Assembly: GCF_921293095.1 (NCBI RefSeq)
Contig: NC_060252.1
Span: 5,952,001 to 6,016,000, forward strand
From: Ischnura elegans
Lineage: Eukaryota > Arthropoda > Insecta > Odonata > Coenagrionidae
Length of the DNA: 64,000 bases
Reading direction: 5' to 3'
Shown here: one piece after another, positions 42,206 to 54,200 of the stretch
How positions within the stretch are numbered: the stretch's first letter is position 1
Layout: every line of letters begins with the position of its first letter
Notes under the pieces: model-generated
What the model was told of the DNA's origin: nothing
Seen by the model: only the letters and a program-made list of their open reading frames with translations
Database searches by the model: none
Translations under genes and position numbers: made by a program

Positions 42206-43204
42206 CATTGGCAGTAATGTCATCCAGGTGTGCTCACTGAAATAAACTTTTAATGCGGAATGTGAATTAATTCCATTGGCGGTGAGACCACTCATGTTAG
42301 TTAAAGATTTTGGCAAAGCTGTAGAAATAGACATTCATAAGCAAAACAAATCTTCGTATAAGTTTTCGTCCGCAAACTGACATTGTATTTATGCCGGTCG
42401 TATTCTGTAGTTTTGTGATTGCCGAATATGTTTAGAGGGGTGCTTTAGCACTTTTATTAGCTCCGTATCTGGCTGCATGAAAACATGGAAAATGCGTTGT
42501 ATGAATTCATTTTACACTTAGGTTGGATTTAATCCCCTATTAGGCGAAATGTGAGAGTTGAATATTCATTCAGAATGAGGCTCGTAGTAAGTATAAGTAT
42601 ATTTTAGGGAAAGTATAATTGCAATTTCTGCTTACGTTTAGCGAAGAAAAATAATTGAAATGTGAAAGGCCAATGCATTTTCAGGAAATTGAGGACATAA
42701 ATGAGACAATTAAATATTCCTCGCGGGCAGGTTGATCGAATGTAGGACAGTGGGGGAAAAGAGGGCATATGGCCGGCTGCGAGCCACACACGGAGCACCT
42801 GTGGCTCTTTCCATCGGGGAAACGTGCACCATCTATTGAGGCACTCGGATGTCGCTAAGGTAACATCGTAATTTATTTGTTTAGTAAAGCACGCGCTCAC
42901 GTTTCTTATGTCAGTACCTACAGTATTTGTAGCTAATGGCATAAGGAAAATTTTAAATGCATAAAAATATTAATTAAGCTTCCATTTCGCGTTGAATAAG
43001 AAAGCAGAGCCAGATAACAGAGTATTCAGAAATTAATTTTGGAGAATATGCAAGTAATAGAATATATAGAGTGCAGAATGCATCATGACTGTAATTAAAA
43101 ATTTTTTTAATAATGGCAGATTTTTAATTTTTTTAGGAAATTATCATCCATATGGGCCTAGAACCTTGTACCATGATCCCCGGTCTCTGGCTATGGGAAT
43201 TCAG
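42206..43204. other. Non-coding DNA, nothing recognised
   Basis: AT-rich; the 112-codon - strand ORF at 42604-42942 has no recognisable similarity. Confidence 0.4.
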
Positions 43205-43213
43205 TAACATGAG

Positions 43214-43280
43214 TACTTAACGTAGTTGACTGCGCAGCGGCCCTGGTAGCCAATGGCCCGCGGTTCGATTCCCGGTTTGG
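43214..43280 (+). repeat. tRNA-like sequence with oligo-T end
   Basis: GTTGACTGCGCAGCGGCC has box A character, and CGGTTCGATTCCCGG is a perfect box B/T-arm. A T-run follows about 11 nt after it, as for RNA polymerase III. The spacing between boxes (about 21 nt) is too short for a normal cloverleaf, so this is likely a SINE head or tRNA relic. Confidence 0.45.
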
Positions 43281-43811
43281 GGGAATTTTTTTTTCGTGGC
43301 AATTCATGTATGCTAGCCCTATGTTTGAATTTGTTAAATTTTCCTACAATTCACATGTATGGGAAGAGTGTAGTGAACGGAAGTCATTCTATCTTGTTCC
43401 TGTATTTTTACTTGCCAAACTTCTCGTTCAAAACTAATTTAATCACCTTGAAGTTTTTATATTTGGGATGAATGCAAATATTAGTTAGGGCTTACTTTAT
43501 ACAGCATGAAAATATCCTGATTAAACACTAGTTCTTTAAGCCATGTGTTAATCCCATTGATTGTCCCGGCGTTGGCAAACTTTCCGTCTTGTAATACATG
43601 CACATAATACTTCAACTATAAATACAACCACAGATATTCGTGGCCTATGATTGATAAAAACTACCGAGACGGTATACGAACCCATGATTGGCGGACGAGG
43701 TCGTCACCCTTGCGACCACCGATATCAATGATCGTAAACGGAAATCCACGAATAAGTTGACCGGATGATTTCTCGGGCTTTCAGCCGGGCTAGACGGTCG
43801 TCATCGCCCAT

Positions 43812-44075
43812 CAGTGGCGGATACAGATGGGGGGCCCAGGGAGCGCGCGCCCCCCTCCTTGTGGGGCCCCCTTTATTGCCAAACATTGCAGAACCACAAT
43901 TTTAACTTTTTTATATCATAAGATGGCATTGTCTTGTACTTTTACATAATCAATTTAATTAAAACCTTCGTAAACTTTGAATGTGGCTTGATTATTTTTT
44001 ATTACGATAAAAGTAGAGGTAACTCAAGGTACCTTTTGCGCCCCCCCCCTTGAGTTTTTTCTCTATCCGCTGCTG
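43812..44075. mobile_element. hAT-type MITE, family 4 (perfect 8-bp TSD)
   Basis: Left CAGTGGCGGATACAGATGGG and right, inverted, CAGCAGCGGATAGAGAAAAA. TCGCCCAT is duplicated at 43804-43811 and 44076-44083. No ORF. A right-end fragment of the family is at 36835-36936. Confidence 0.9.
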
Positions 44076-44911
44076 TCGCCCATCCCACCCGAATTAAAAC
44101 TCCGTAGGAATTTGTCTTGTTAATTGCAAAGGAACGTTCCTGTTTTGAAAGTCAGCCAATTCGAATCGCGTGCGACAAAAGCCGTTCTCTTTACCTGTGA
44201 CATACGAGTAAGCTGCATGCTCTGGTGAAGATGTCAATATTAAGAGGACGCATCACTCATGCTTGGCTGGTCGCATCTTGTCGTTTTTTTCATCATGTAT
44301 TGTTTGTTTAAAACTTAAACTTAATGTATAATTTGTTTAAAAGCAATTTGTTTGAAATTTTTATTTTTTATTAAATAAAAACCATTGTCTACGTTTTCCT
44401 GCACATCAAATTTAAAAATTTCACCTCTGAGAAAATCATGGGTTAAAATGTTTTGGACTGGTATGCATGTAAATGTTGACTCTATAGTTCCTGGAAATTG
44501 TAAGATGATAGCTTAAATTTTGTACATCGTCGTTAAAAGGAACGGTGGTGAGGGGGAATAGTGCGCCTTCTCAAATGTACGTCCCTTGCAATTCCACTCT
44601 TTCGTATTATCAGGGATAATGATCGCAAATGGACGGAAGTGGAGAAAAACCACCTGCCATTTTGCTTTTTGCTTTGGGGGGTTGGCAATTCGCTTTAAAG
44701 CGGATTCCCGGAGCTATAAATAGCGTTTTCCCTCTCCCCGTCCGAGTCGTGCGCATGCTGCAGAACACGCTGCGTGTGTTACGTCTGGCGTGAATTAAAA
44801 AAAAAACCTCCCGGGCAGTTTCTTCTTCTAAACATTACCATTTGTGCATTATGAAAAATATAAATGTGTTACTTTCCCAAATTGTCGCCATTGCAACACA
44901 TATTGTTTTAA

Positions 44912-45142
44912 GGCCGTTTTACACGGGGCACGGATTGCGCAGGTTAGAACTGCATTAATTTCTAAAATGGCGTGGAATTGCGCGAATGCATGAACGAAAT
45001 TAGAACAGGGGCTATTTTGCCATCTCACGTCCACGCATTCTCGCATGTGTTCTAGCAATTCAGCGCTTTACAAGACGCAATTTTGACTGCGCCTTCGTAC
45101 ACACGTCAGATTGTGCAATTACGTGCCCCATGTAAAACGGCC
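44912..45142. mobile_element. MITE with GGCCGTTTTACA ends
   Basis: Left GGCCGTTTTACACGGGGCAC and right, inverted, GGCCGTTTTACATGGGGCAC continue as near-matching inverted repeats of about 35 bp. TTTAA flanks both sides (44907-44911 and 45143-45147). The 231-bp body has no ORF. The superfamily cannot be fixed. Confidence 0.8.
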
Positions 45143-45192
45143 TTTAAATACTGCGGAGCAGCAAATCAAGAATGAGAAGTACATAATAATAG

Positions 45193-45466
45193 AATGGGCG
45201 TACCCAGCGGGGGACAGATTAAAAGCAAAAGTAAATTTAGATCAAAACGATTGTTTTGAAAAAGATTTCTTTAAATCCAGTGATATTAGTATGAGACAGG
45301 CGATAGAAATAAAACTATTTTCGAACTAATTCTTTTAAAAGCTAATGTAGCGCTGTTATACTTTTCTTGAAATTTTGGTTTCCTTAACTTTATCTGAGTG
45401 TCAAGGTGAACGAACACGGCTTGTAGTCTTAAGGCCCCTATAGTTTAAATCCTGGCTACGCCCTTG
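45193..45466. mobile_element. Probable hAT-type MITE with decayed TSD
   Basis: Left AATGGGCGTACCCAGCGGGG and right, inverted, CAAGGGCGTAGCCAGGATTT resemble hAT ends. Flanking AATAATAG and AATTGTAG agree at six of eight positions. No ORF match. Confidence 0.5.
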
Positions 45467-45474
45467 AATTGTAG

Positions 45475-48214
45475 GAATGCCGGTCATGGGCAGGAGGGGG
45501 CAGCTCACCCCTCCCTATAAACAAAAATCGCAAATGTATTTAAGGAAAATAGTATTTTTTCAAGAAAATAATTTTAAAAACTAATAAAGAGCTATTACAG
45601 TTTCGTTAAATTGTTTATTTCATTCACCTTTTCCATGCTTAAATCTTGAACTTGAACAACCATGGCTTCCCTCCCCCCCTAATTTTCACCCTGGGTACGT
45701 CCTCGGTGCCGGTATAGATTGAGACCCATTTGGGTAATCTTTGTCACTTGCTGTTGCGTGAAAAAGAACAAGATCGCTCTTGGCCAATCGGAATTCACCG
45801 TATAGGTCGACGAAAATACGGCCCTGTGTGAATGGCTTTCCCATGTAATGTTCTGGATTACTGGACACAAGAAGTACTAGATAATTATTCCACTTGGATT
45901 TCACGCTGGCGGCTATTTCCATGGGAGAAATTGTGACTGTTCTAGTCTATACTTCCAATATAATTTACGAATGGTTATAATGTGTAAAATAAGAAATGCC
46001 CGCCCTCAGCCATGCCCGTTCCCAACCGTGCCGTCCTCAGCCGGTCCGAAACCATTATACATAAGCGTCCTTCGAGAATTTCGTCTCCTCTCGTGACGAC
46101 AGCTCCTTCAATTTTACTGCCAACGGGGGTTCATTGCGACAGAAAAACTAGGCGTCATTTTGAACTCTATTTTTCATAAGATTATTATCATGACATCTGC
46201 AGAGTATTGTGAGGAAGAGTTTTCATTGCGCTCGGAAGAATATATTTAATTTAAAGTTGACAGTAAAACCGGGATATTATCGTAATTTCCTGAAGATGCA
46301 TATAATGAGCCATTGCATTTCTATTGATTCATCCTTAGTTTAGTGATCGATATGTATCTCACAATTAGAATTTATGTAGCCGAGTTGTCTAATTAAATAT
46401 ATTTATCGCGATTTAAAGCTGTACCGGTGAGCCTTGACTCACTCCAACCAGCCAGTTACAATGACCAATTTAAAAACGGCGCACGTGTTCTGTGGTGGGT
46501 GTACTGTGTTGTTCGTGTGGAAGTCTAAAGGGACCAGTGTAACATTTCTAGTGTCAGTGAAGGAGAATTATAAAAACAGGCTTCTAGTGAGCGCGTGCAA
46601 AAGCACACTAAAATTAAGAAGACTAAACCTAGCCGACATCGGAAATCGGGAACGGCCCTGATTGGCCCAAAACATGTGATAATTAGAAGTACAATTTCTT
46701 TGATAGATTTTTCTCGATTTTATCACTTTTCGATGCATTAGTATGCATTTTGTTCATTTTATAAGTTTTTTTGCAGTTCTTTTTTTTTCATTTCATAATT
46801 TTTTTCTTATTGAACAATTTTATATATTTTTTGCTTGTGCAGTATTTTTCTTTTTCTTTTCAAACAACAGTAGGTATTACAATTGATTAATTCCGGCAAA
46901 GGCTGGCGGCCAATGCCTGGATAAGGAAGTACATTGATGACAGAATAAAACGATAATAATGAAAGCAAAGACATAGGAAAGAATTCGGCATTAGCGAATT
47001 AATATTTATTTTGTAAGTCTGTAGCCGTGCTTTGACAGAATCTTCTAAGCATATATATCGTCAACTGACGTCAGGTCGTATTATCAACATGGCCTCGCGT
47101 TTTCAATATTAGTGGAAAGTCCTCTTGCCAGAGTAGTTCGCGACAGCGTTGAATAATGTCTATATTGCTATTCTGTAAATTGAAAATTTGGACCAATAAT
47201 GGCGGCCGCGCGCACGATGACCGTATTTAATAATTCAAACGGGCCCGCTCAAAAGCGCCACCGAATGCGCAATGAATGTGAATTTAAAAAACTCGGAATT
47301 TGGAACGACAAGGCGTGTGGAGTTGTGGTTCTTGATGTGAGGTTCAAGACGGTTTCATTTGCGGGGAGGGGCACGGGGCGACCTCTACGCGTGCATGCAC
47401 GTGCCGCACGCTATGCTATGCGATGCACCGATAGTCGGAGATAGCCAGCGTCCAAAATACCTCGACATACTGCCGCGCAATAATGGCCTCCCCGATTGCC
47501 ATGCGACGGGGGGGAGTTTTGGGACACCATCCTTTGACAAACCGGTCACTTACTGGTCTCGCCTAAGGCGCGTCGATATTTACATTACCGGTGGGTCAAC
47601 CTCACCTCAACCAGTCACACAGAATTACAATGATACAGGTGACGTGCGCATACATATGTTCTGTTGTTGCTTGAAGTGTTGTTTGTGTGAAGAGGAAACT
47701 TAAGCACTAAATAATAGTGCAATTGCAAGAGATAGTGATACAATATAGCTTATTTATTATTTCTTTTTATTTATTTATATTTTTTATTTTTAATATTTTT
47801 TCATTTGTATATTATTGCTTTTTTTAATTTTTTCCTTTTGAACAATTGTTCTGTAAATAACAATTGATTTTTTTATTTTTATGGATTTTTTTACTCTTGC
47901 CATTGCATTGATATTTTTACTTATATTTTTGTTTTTATGCGTCAAGTTTACAATAAAGAAAAATAAACAAATGATTTGACAATACATTACAGATGGCTCT
48001 GTGATTTGAAGAAGTAAAAGACGTAGAAAAGGCTCATAGACCAGTGATTTGGTGAGGCAGTGTATATGTTGTTTAGAGACTTGGGTCGTAGTCCCATAAG
48101 TCTGAAACTACTTAGTGTATTACCTGTGGCCTTCAGCCTTTGACAAAAAAATAAGCAAAATAGAAAAGTAAAAATTTGCATTTCCATATACGAAGTTCCA
48201 CTGAGCACTTATCA
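45475..48214. other. Non-coding DNA, nothing recognised
   Basis: Mostly AT-rich. A small CpG-rich patch at 47190-47430 includes an 81-codon ORF starting ATGGCGGCCGCGCGCACG, with no recognisable similarity. T-rich tracts dominate 46780-46870 and 47750-47960. Confidence 0.4.
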
Positions 48215-48545
48215 AAGTCCATCTTTGCTCGGGGTACATAAGAATTCGTATGACTATCTGTTCGGCAAAATATATTTCTTAATTTATCGTTTCTGTCCGA
48301 CCTGGAAATGTATTGGGATTTTATATGCTGTTCTCCTTGTCCTTCTGAAAGATATCTATTCCAGATTACGAAAGGAATCTAAGCCTAGTACAAGTCTCTT
48401 GCGGCTCCCGACCTAATTCATATAAAAGCTCGTGGCGGGTTTTGACGAATCGAGCTGCTTTTCTTTCTATTCTTTGGAATTTACGGATTACGTCTTTCTG
48501 CGTCGGATATCACATTCTCGCTCGGTATGATAACTCACACAGGAG
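48215..48545 (-). mobile_element. LINE RT C-terminal fragment, same family as 38290-38590
   Basis: The - strand in shifting frames gives ELGREPQETCTRLRF near the start and YISRSDRNDKLRNIFCRTDS near the end. It corresponds to the LgW..l..RR..rL and ..RsD...ki..i.crTD.. parts of the fragment at 38 kb, but it is more decayed, with several stops. Confidence 0.6.
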
Positions 48546-48613
48546 GAAATCATTCCTGATTGGTCTCCGGCGAAGCTGATACACGGATTAACAGCGGCAG
48601 TACCGGACTCGAA

Positions 48614-48685
48614 TGAAGCAGAATATTATGGTAGGAAGTAGAATATTATGGTAGACGACGAATAAAGCAGAATATTATGGTAGGT
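48614..48685. repeat. Three imperfect copies of an ~18-bp motif
   Basis: AGCAGAATATTATGGTAGG, AGTAGAATATTATGGTAGA and AGCAGAATATTATGGTAGG occur in this stretch at uneven spacing, a short minisatellite. Confidence 0.75.
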
Positions 48686-48785
48686 TCCACGGCACTTGTG
48701 TTAGTTTCATGCTATTCCGTAACCACAAGCGAGCGTATTTTTTGAACATAAAGTACAGACAAAGGAGGCGAATTCGGTGGTCAGA

Positions 48786-49060
48786 GGGAGATCGGGTTGA
48801 TGTGCTGGATTCACACCCCGTGGTCCCGGGCTCAAAGCCGGGCGGTGGTAGAGAATGCTTGGGTGTTGTGTTTCAAGTGCGGCATTAGTCCGTCGGATGG
48901 GACGTTAGGCCGTGGTCCTCTTGGCGCATTTCGTTGAGAGCAGGTAAATGCCGGGTGCGTCTCATCACCCTCCCTTCCTTTATCAACACTTCCTAATGTG
49001 CAAATGACGTCATAAACTGTCCCTGGCCCCCTCCTCCTCCTCCTCCTCCCTAGATCTCCT
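48786..49060 (+). mobile_element. SINE family A, copy with (TCC)n tail
   Basis: Head GAGATCGGGTTGATGTGCTG, then the family body CCGTCGGATGGGACGTTAGG, CGTGGTCCTCTTGGCGCATT and GAGAGCAGGTAAATGCCGGG. About 45 bp of the middle (the ATTTTCAGAGACTGCCCGAT block) is missing. The 3' end runs into a (CTC)n tract. Confidence 0.85.
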
Positions 49061-49399
49061 CCCCCCTCCATCATACATCTCTCCTGCCCAATACGATGTA
49101 GCGTCCCCACCAAACCACTCGAATCGATTAAATTATACATTATGTGAAAATATAAAGTTTACCATTTCAACCCACCTCTAGGCTCAGGTCAAACTCGTGA
49201 GTTTTGTGTTCAATTTTCCCCTCTATAATATCCCACAAGTCATTGCCTAGTCTTTTATGACATGGCCTATGTCCACCTATCTATGAATTTTCTCTTTCGT
49301 ATGTTGCTCATTATCTCTCTTTCTTCTTATTATTCGCGACACCTCCTTAGTTATCACCTCTCAATACTCAGCTAATCTTGTCTCACCAACTTATTTCTT

Positions 49400-49506
49400 G
49401 TATGATCTTAGGTTTTCCCGGCGTATCAGTTGCAGAAAAGTTTCTCGGGTTTTCCAAGAGAGACATGGCCGACATCAACCGGTGGAAAACCCGAGAAACT
49501 TTTCTG
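49400..49506. mobile_element. Palindromic insertion flanked by 13-bp direct repeats, inside a LINE fragment
   Basis: CAACTTATTTCTT is duplicated at 49387-49399 and 49507-49519. Between them, a 27-bp arm (49429-49455, starting GTTGCAGAAAAGTTTCTCGG) is repeated inverted at 49484-49510, around a 28-bp loop. The right arm overlaps the repeated flank by four bases. The layout is like that of the 23608-23794 insertion. Confidence 0.75.
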
Positions 49507-49990
49507 CAACTTATTTCTTCCTTTTCATATCTTTCTTTATCTGTTCCATGTATTTGATTCGAGGTCTTCCTTTTCCGTTCTTGCCATCCAGTTGTCCCTT
49601 GACAATCGTCTTCATCGGGCATTCATGTCTCATGGCCTATAATGTTGCTCCGTCTTCATGTTAGGGTTTCCACGAGGCTTCTCTCCTGATGTGAGGACTC
49701 ACTCATTTCTCATTCGGTCGATCCATTTGTTCCTCATCATTCTTCTGAAGCGCCACAATCCGAAGTTATCCACTCTCGACTTCTCCGCTGCCCATGTCAT
49801 TGTTTATGCCTCACTTCCGTATAGGAGCATACTCGAAATGTAGATTCTTGTGAACTGTTTCTTTACTTCCACATTTAAGTCTCCCGCTTTAATTTTCCGA
49901 CTTACATCCAGTCTAAATATTCTGTGTTATGTCTGCCTGTTGCGTGGTATCCCATAGTATTTGTAAACAGTCGTCCTCTCGCTTCTCGCT
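49507..49990 (-). mobile_element. Non-LTR retrotransposon ORF2 C-terminal fragment
   Basis: On the - strand, pieces in more than one frame read LLYGSEA followed by TMTWAAEKSRVDNFGLWRFR and RMMRNKWIDRMRNE, SGERSLVETL, RRSNIIGHE, and TIVKGQLDGKNGKGRPRIKY followed by MEQIKKDM. These match the end of a widespread arthropod endonuclease/RT LINE (sW.dr..NeeVL.r..e.rsl..tl..Rr..miGH.lRh, then GRPR..y..qi..dm). Stops replace some Trp codons, so it is dead. Confidence 0.75.
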
Positions 49991-52030
49991 GAGATATCCG
50001 TTTCTTAGAGACATATCTATATAATAACGCACCTCAATTATTGAAGGAGAATGAGCTGTCGCATCATGAAATTTGGGATGCTTATTTCTCGTAGACTGTG
50101 CGAAGGATATAATATAATAAGGAAGGATAAATACCGATTTATCAATTTGAGATGATTGTTACTAATTTTATCGTGAATGCTTTTGTTTTTTAACGTGGGC
50201 AATTATAAACAAATACTTAGTTGAAATTCGCACAATTTACACATTCGCAAATTCACACATGTCATTTAAAAGCTCTTTGTGGACGACATCCATTGTGCTT
50301 TAAAAGCAAAATGAGGGTCCAGGAAACGTGGGCATTTCAATTCTATTATTTTGAATCTAACTTTTATTCCAGATACGGTCATTGTGTCATTTTCGTGCAA
50401 CAAACATGATGTGACTTCAATTAAAACATTTATTGGCTAATATTTCTAAAATTAGTCCGATAGTGACCCTATGTTTGGCTTGATTTATACGATGAACCCA
50501 ACATTGTATCAGTTTTTTGTCGAGACCATGTATATATTTTGGCATTATTCATTATTCTTTTATTTATTATGAAATATGTCGGCTGTCGGCTGGTAATATA
50601 AAGCGCATAGAGTCCAAAATAAAGTGAAAAAAATGTGTCGAAGAAAGCAAATATTTTCTCAGGGTATTAATTCAACTGTTGCTGGTTTAAAAGAGCATGC
50701 ATGATGGTGGCTTGTTATAGTAACCAAAAGCTGTGTCCAAAAGCCAAACCTCAACTTCAGTATTATTGTGGGAATTATTTCGAAATGTACATAATAAGAT
50801 AAATAGATATTTATTAAAATTCTGAAATTTTTTATTCATATCGAGTGTTAGTTTATTTTATGTTAGCTAAAATTTCCAATAGAAATGAAATAATACATTC
50901 AGAATAAAGGCTGTCATCGTAGACATTCAATCGGGCCTATTAGATTCGTCACGTGATGTGTGCAATCGCTGATTGCATTGAGTCCATTGCGCAGAAGCCG
51001 ATTCTCACCCCCGCCATGTATATCTGTGGCGGTCTCACTTTGTGCAGTATTACCGTTTTCGTGTCGGTCGAAGAGTTAAAGTAAGTTTTATTAGTTTTTT
51101 GAGATTCGCAGAATGGACACATTCAAGGCGCCCGCGAACCGGGAAGACACAGGGAAACGTCTGGGATCTCGGAATCTTTCGTGGAAATGTGGGAATTGGT
51201 AATTAGTGATTGCCATGTCGTGGCGTGCAGCGCGCGCAGTGTGTTGCCTCCCCCCCCCCCCCCACGGCTCGGCCCCCCTCCCTCACTCTCTTCATCTGAA
51301 AATATTTAGAAGACGAAGAAAGGAAAATCTTTGCTTTATTTCAGTGAAATATGCTGGTGTATTGTGGTCATTTAATGTTAGACGGCAATACTATTACACA
51401 AAATTCATTATTGTTTAATTAGTTTTGTTCGATCTTCAAGTTAGAGGATCTATTGCTATGTTTATTTATCTTTCTGTCCATATTGTTTAATTTTTTTAAA
51501 GAAGACTTCCAGCGAATATACTGGGAAATAATTTACCATTACAATCTTACAACATAATCTTCTACAATTTAGCCAAATTAATGGATACCCCAGAGGACCA
51601 ACACCTTAATTGGGATTATCATTGCAATTAATCTAACAAGGGGAATACACGACCTTCGCATCGCCGATCGAGCTCAAATTTTGCGAATCGGTAGTTTATG
51701 GGTACAAATGTAATATGCCGAAGCGAGACGACGCTTTTCTCGTAAAATTCCGAGAAAAAAGCAATTAAAAATCGTTAAAAATGAAGGTACGCTATATAAG
51801 CTGTTTTGAACGCCCGCGTTAAGTAATAGGGCGACAGCCCAGTGGATACGGTGTCCGACTGTGGAGACGAAGGTAGAGAGATCTATGCTCGCTCAGGGAA
51901 CTATTTTTTTGTGTTAATTTTTAAGAATTTTATTGTTTAAATTTTTAAAGTTCGTTTTCTTATCTTCGTTACTACTATGGAATATATTTTTAAAAGAGTT
52001 TTTTAAAATATTTAAATCAGGAATGGATCA
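49991..52030. other. Non-coding DNA with a small CpG-rich patch
   Basis: Mostly AT-rich. 50985-51095 is richer in CpG and ends GAAGAGTTAAAGTAAGTTTT, a possible weak donor, so an alternative first exon is conceivable. A C-run lies at 51251-51263. No conserved peptide. Confidence 0.35.
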
Positions 52031-52034
52031 GCTT

Positions 52035-52268
52035 GGGATTAGGAACTGGGGATGAAGGGTGGATAGAAACCCGGCGTCGGCATTAGCCTGCTCTTAACGA
52101 AAGGCGCCAAGGGGACCACGGCTTAACGTCCCATCCGACGGACGGTGTACTGCAAAACTAGTGTAATCCACATTACACGCAGGGATTGAATTTAGGAATG
52201 CCCCTTAATTCTTTACCGAGATATGGATGTGGAAGGCCAGTGCACTGCCTCACCACTCCAGTTAATCC
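52035..52268 (-). mobile_element. SINE family A, inverted diverged copy
   Basis: Reading the + strand, CCGGCGTCGGCATTAGCCTG, CTCTTAACGAAAGGCGCCAA and GGGGACCACGGCTTAACGTC are the inverse of the family body. The head and middle are diverged, but an AATTCAATCCCTG box B-like stretch remains. Confidence 0.75.
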
Positions 52269-52675
52269 TTTATTTGCAATTTTGAGGATGGAACTCATCA
52301 TAAAGACATGTAAAGCAAAGTGATTTGCGGCATTTTTGCTTATCGAAAGTGACAAAGGCAGTGCCAGGACAATGCATGCGGGTGCGGTGAGCTATGAAAC
52401 TCGAATGGAGGCCATTTACGAAGGGATGGTGAGCAGATTCGGACTTGAGATGGCTGATTTACTCACGTGACGGCAAACCCTAGATAAACTCATTAATATA
52501 ACGAAACGAAAAGTGTCGAGCAAGGAATGACGTCATCACCGAAACCAAATAAATTCTGCAATCAGCAGAAATTCTCGTTCAGATGTCTTGAAATACCATC
52601 TTCGCCCTGCAATCAGGTGTAATGGTCGAGGACTCACGACTTCGAGAGTATTACTAATAACATGGCAACGCCCCA

Positions 52676-52730
52676 CAGTGGGCGGAAATCGAAAAAAGCT
52701 GGCCTAAACCACAATTTTTCACTTTTTTTC
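52676..52730. repeat. CAGTGGG-type element end
   Basis: CAGTGGGCGGAAATCGAAAA then AAGCTGGCCTAAACCACAA matches the inverted right end of the 57065-57702 element. No partner end was found downstream. Confidence 0.45.
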
Positions 52731-54099
52731 AATCCAAAAGTTGTGTCGTATTGTTCTAGAATAACTATACACCAAAATACGTTAAATTTTATTTATTTAT
52801 GTTTATTAGACGTATAATATCCTTTGAAAAGTGATAAAAATCGCGAAATTCCAAATCTACGTTTCTTTTTCAAAAAATCTCTGTTTGTTACCCTGGTGTG
52901 CTAACAAAACATACATATTGTTCTATTCGCGAAAACACAACGGTAATGTATATATTTTACACATTTCACATATTCCCTTTAATCATTTTATGGGCTATTC
53001 CCAGCTACTGTGTTTAAATCCTTTCCTAGAACTCCGCAGTGTCCAGACCCTGCCCGCGGTTCACCCAGACCAGGTTCAATAAATAGCCCTTATCACTGTC
53101 CCTTGCCGTCTTTTGTCTACAGCGTTAACTGGTTCCTTAGTGCGATAGCTTAAGGGACACGTGCTAGGAGTATTGGTCATAAATTGCCTTTTCCTAAAAT
53201 TGTTTCCTCGCTATTGGTTGAAGATATTCCACTATGTCGTGTATAATGAACAATCTAAATAAAATGAAAAAAAATGAAGGCCAACGAATCCAAATATTCC
53301 TTTGGACTCTCGGTACTTCATTCGTACGATACATTACATTTTTTTATTTCCTGTTGCAAATTTCTTACCGATTGAAAATTAAAAAATGGAAAGTGAGGAA
53401 AGCATGAACATTTTCCTCAACACATGTGATAAAACTGTGTAAAAAAGTGTTTTTATGAAAACTCCAACCTTACCCTCGCTAAAATCTTTCAACTTATTCA
53501 TAGACGAAATCGAGTGATAGAAGTACACAGATTATGGTAAATAGAAAAAAATATTTTACAAAACGCATTCCATAGCAGGATGGGACTTATAGTTGACCAC
53601 CCGAAGCCAGGTTATGGAACGACAAATGACGGTAACACCGCAAAGCGTTTTTGGCAGTCCTGAGTTATCCGCAGAAATATCAGGTGAATAGGAATAAGGG
53701 GTAATAAATTGAATAGAATATCCTAAAGTGTGAAAAGGGCCTACGTTCAGGAATTTTTTAAACCACACATTTGATGAATTCCCCTCATCAAAAATTTTCT
53801 TTTGGTATAACTAAAAAAATGCATACTTCAACTGAAAATTTCAAGCTAGTTCTTTCTGTTGATTATACTAATGATTGATTTTATAAATACGCTTCAAAAC
53901 CTTTTGAATATTGCAAACTAATCACGTTTTCTTAAAATTTTTATTTGAGGCATTGATAAGCCCGCCCGCTCCGTTTTACGGTTCAGGCTATCCAGGATAT
54001 CAATTTTCAATGCCGTATAAACATTGAAATTTACTACACTTCGCTCTAGGTGAATTTCAAGCTGACGAAGAGGTGATAACCTCAGAGCACGTGTGGTTA
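52731..54099. other. Non-coding DNA, nothing recognised
   Basis: AT-rich. A - strand ORF at 53918-54112 may be a retroelement remnant attached to the family C tail, but similarity is not convincing. Confidence 0.4.
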
Positions 54100-54200
54100 C
54101 GTCTACATCCATATAATACCGTGCGAGCCACCTCTAAGGTTTTTGGCAGTGGGTGAACAATCACCAGCATATGAACAATTACGTACACAATTAAAAGATT
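54100..54200 (-). repeat. Repeat family C, copy 3
   Basis: CGTCTACATCCATATAATAC, CGTGCGAGCCACCTCTAAGG then TTTTTGGCAGTGGGTGAACA follow the inverted family C core. Confidence 0.65.

Noticed and set aside
47199-47444. 81-codon ORF beginning MAAARTM in a CpG-rich patch
   Set aside because: No recognisable similarity and composition explained by CpG content; left as non-coding.
51831-51905. tRNA-like stretch (CAGCCCAGTGGATACGG)
   Set aside because: Box A is plausible, but no convincing box B or T-arm is present.
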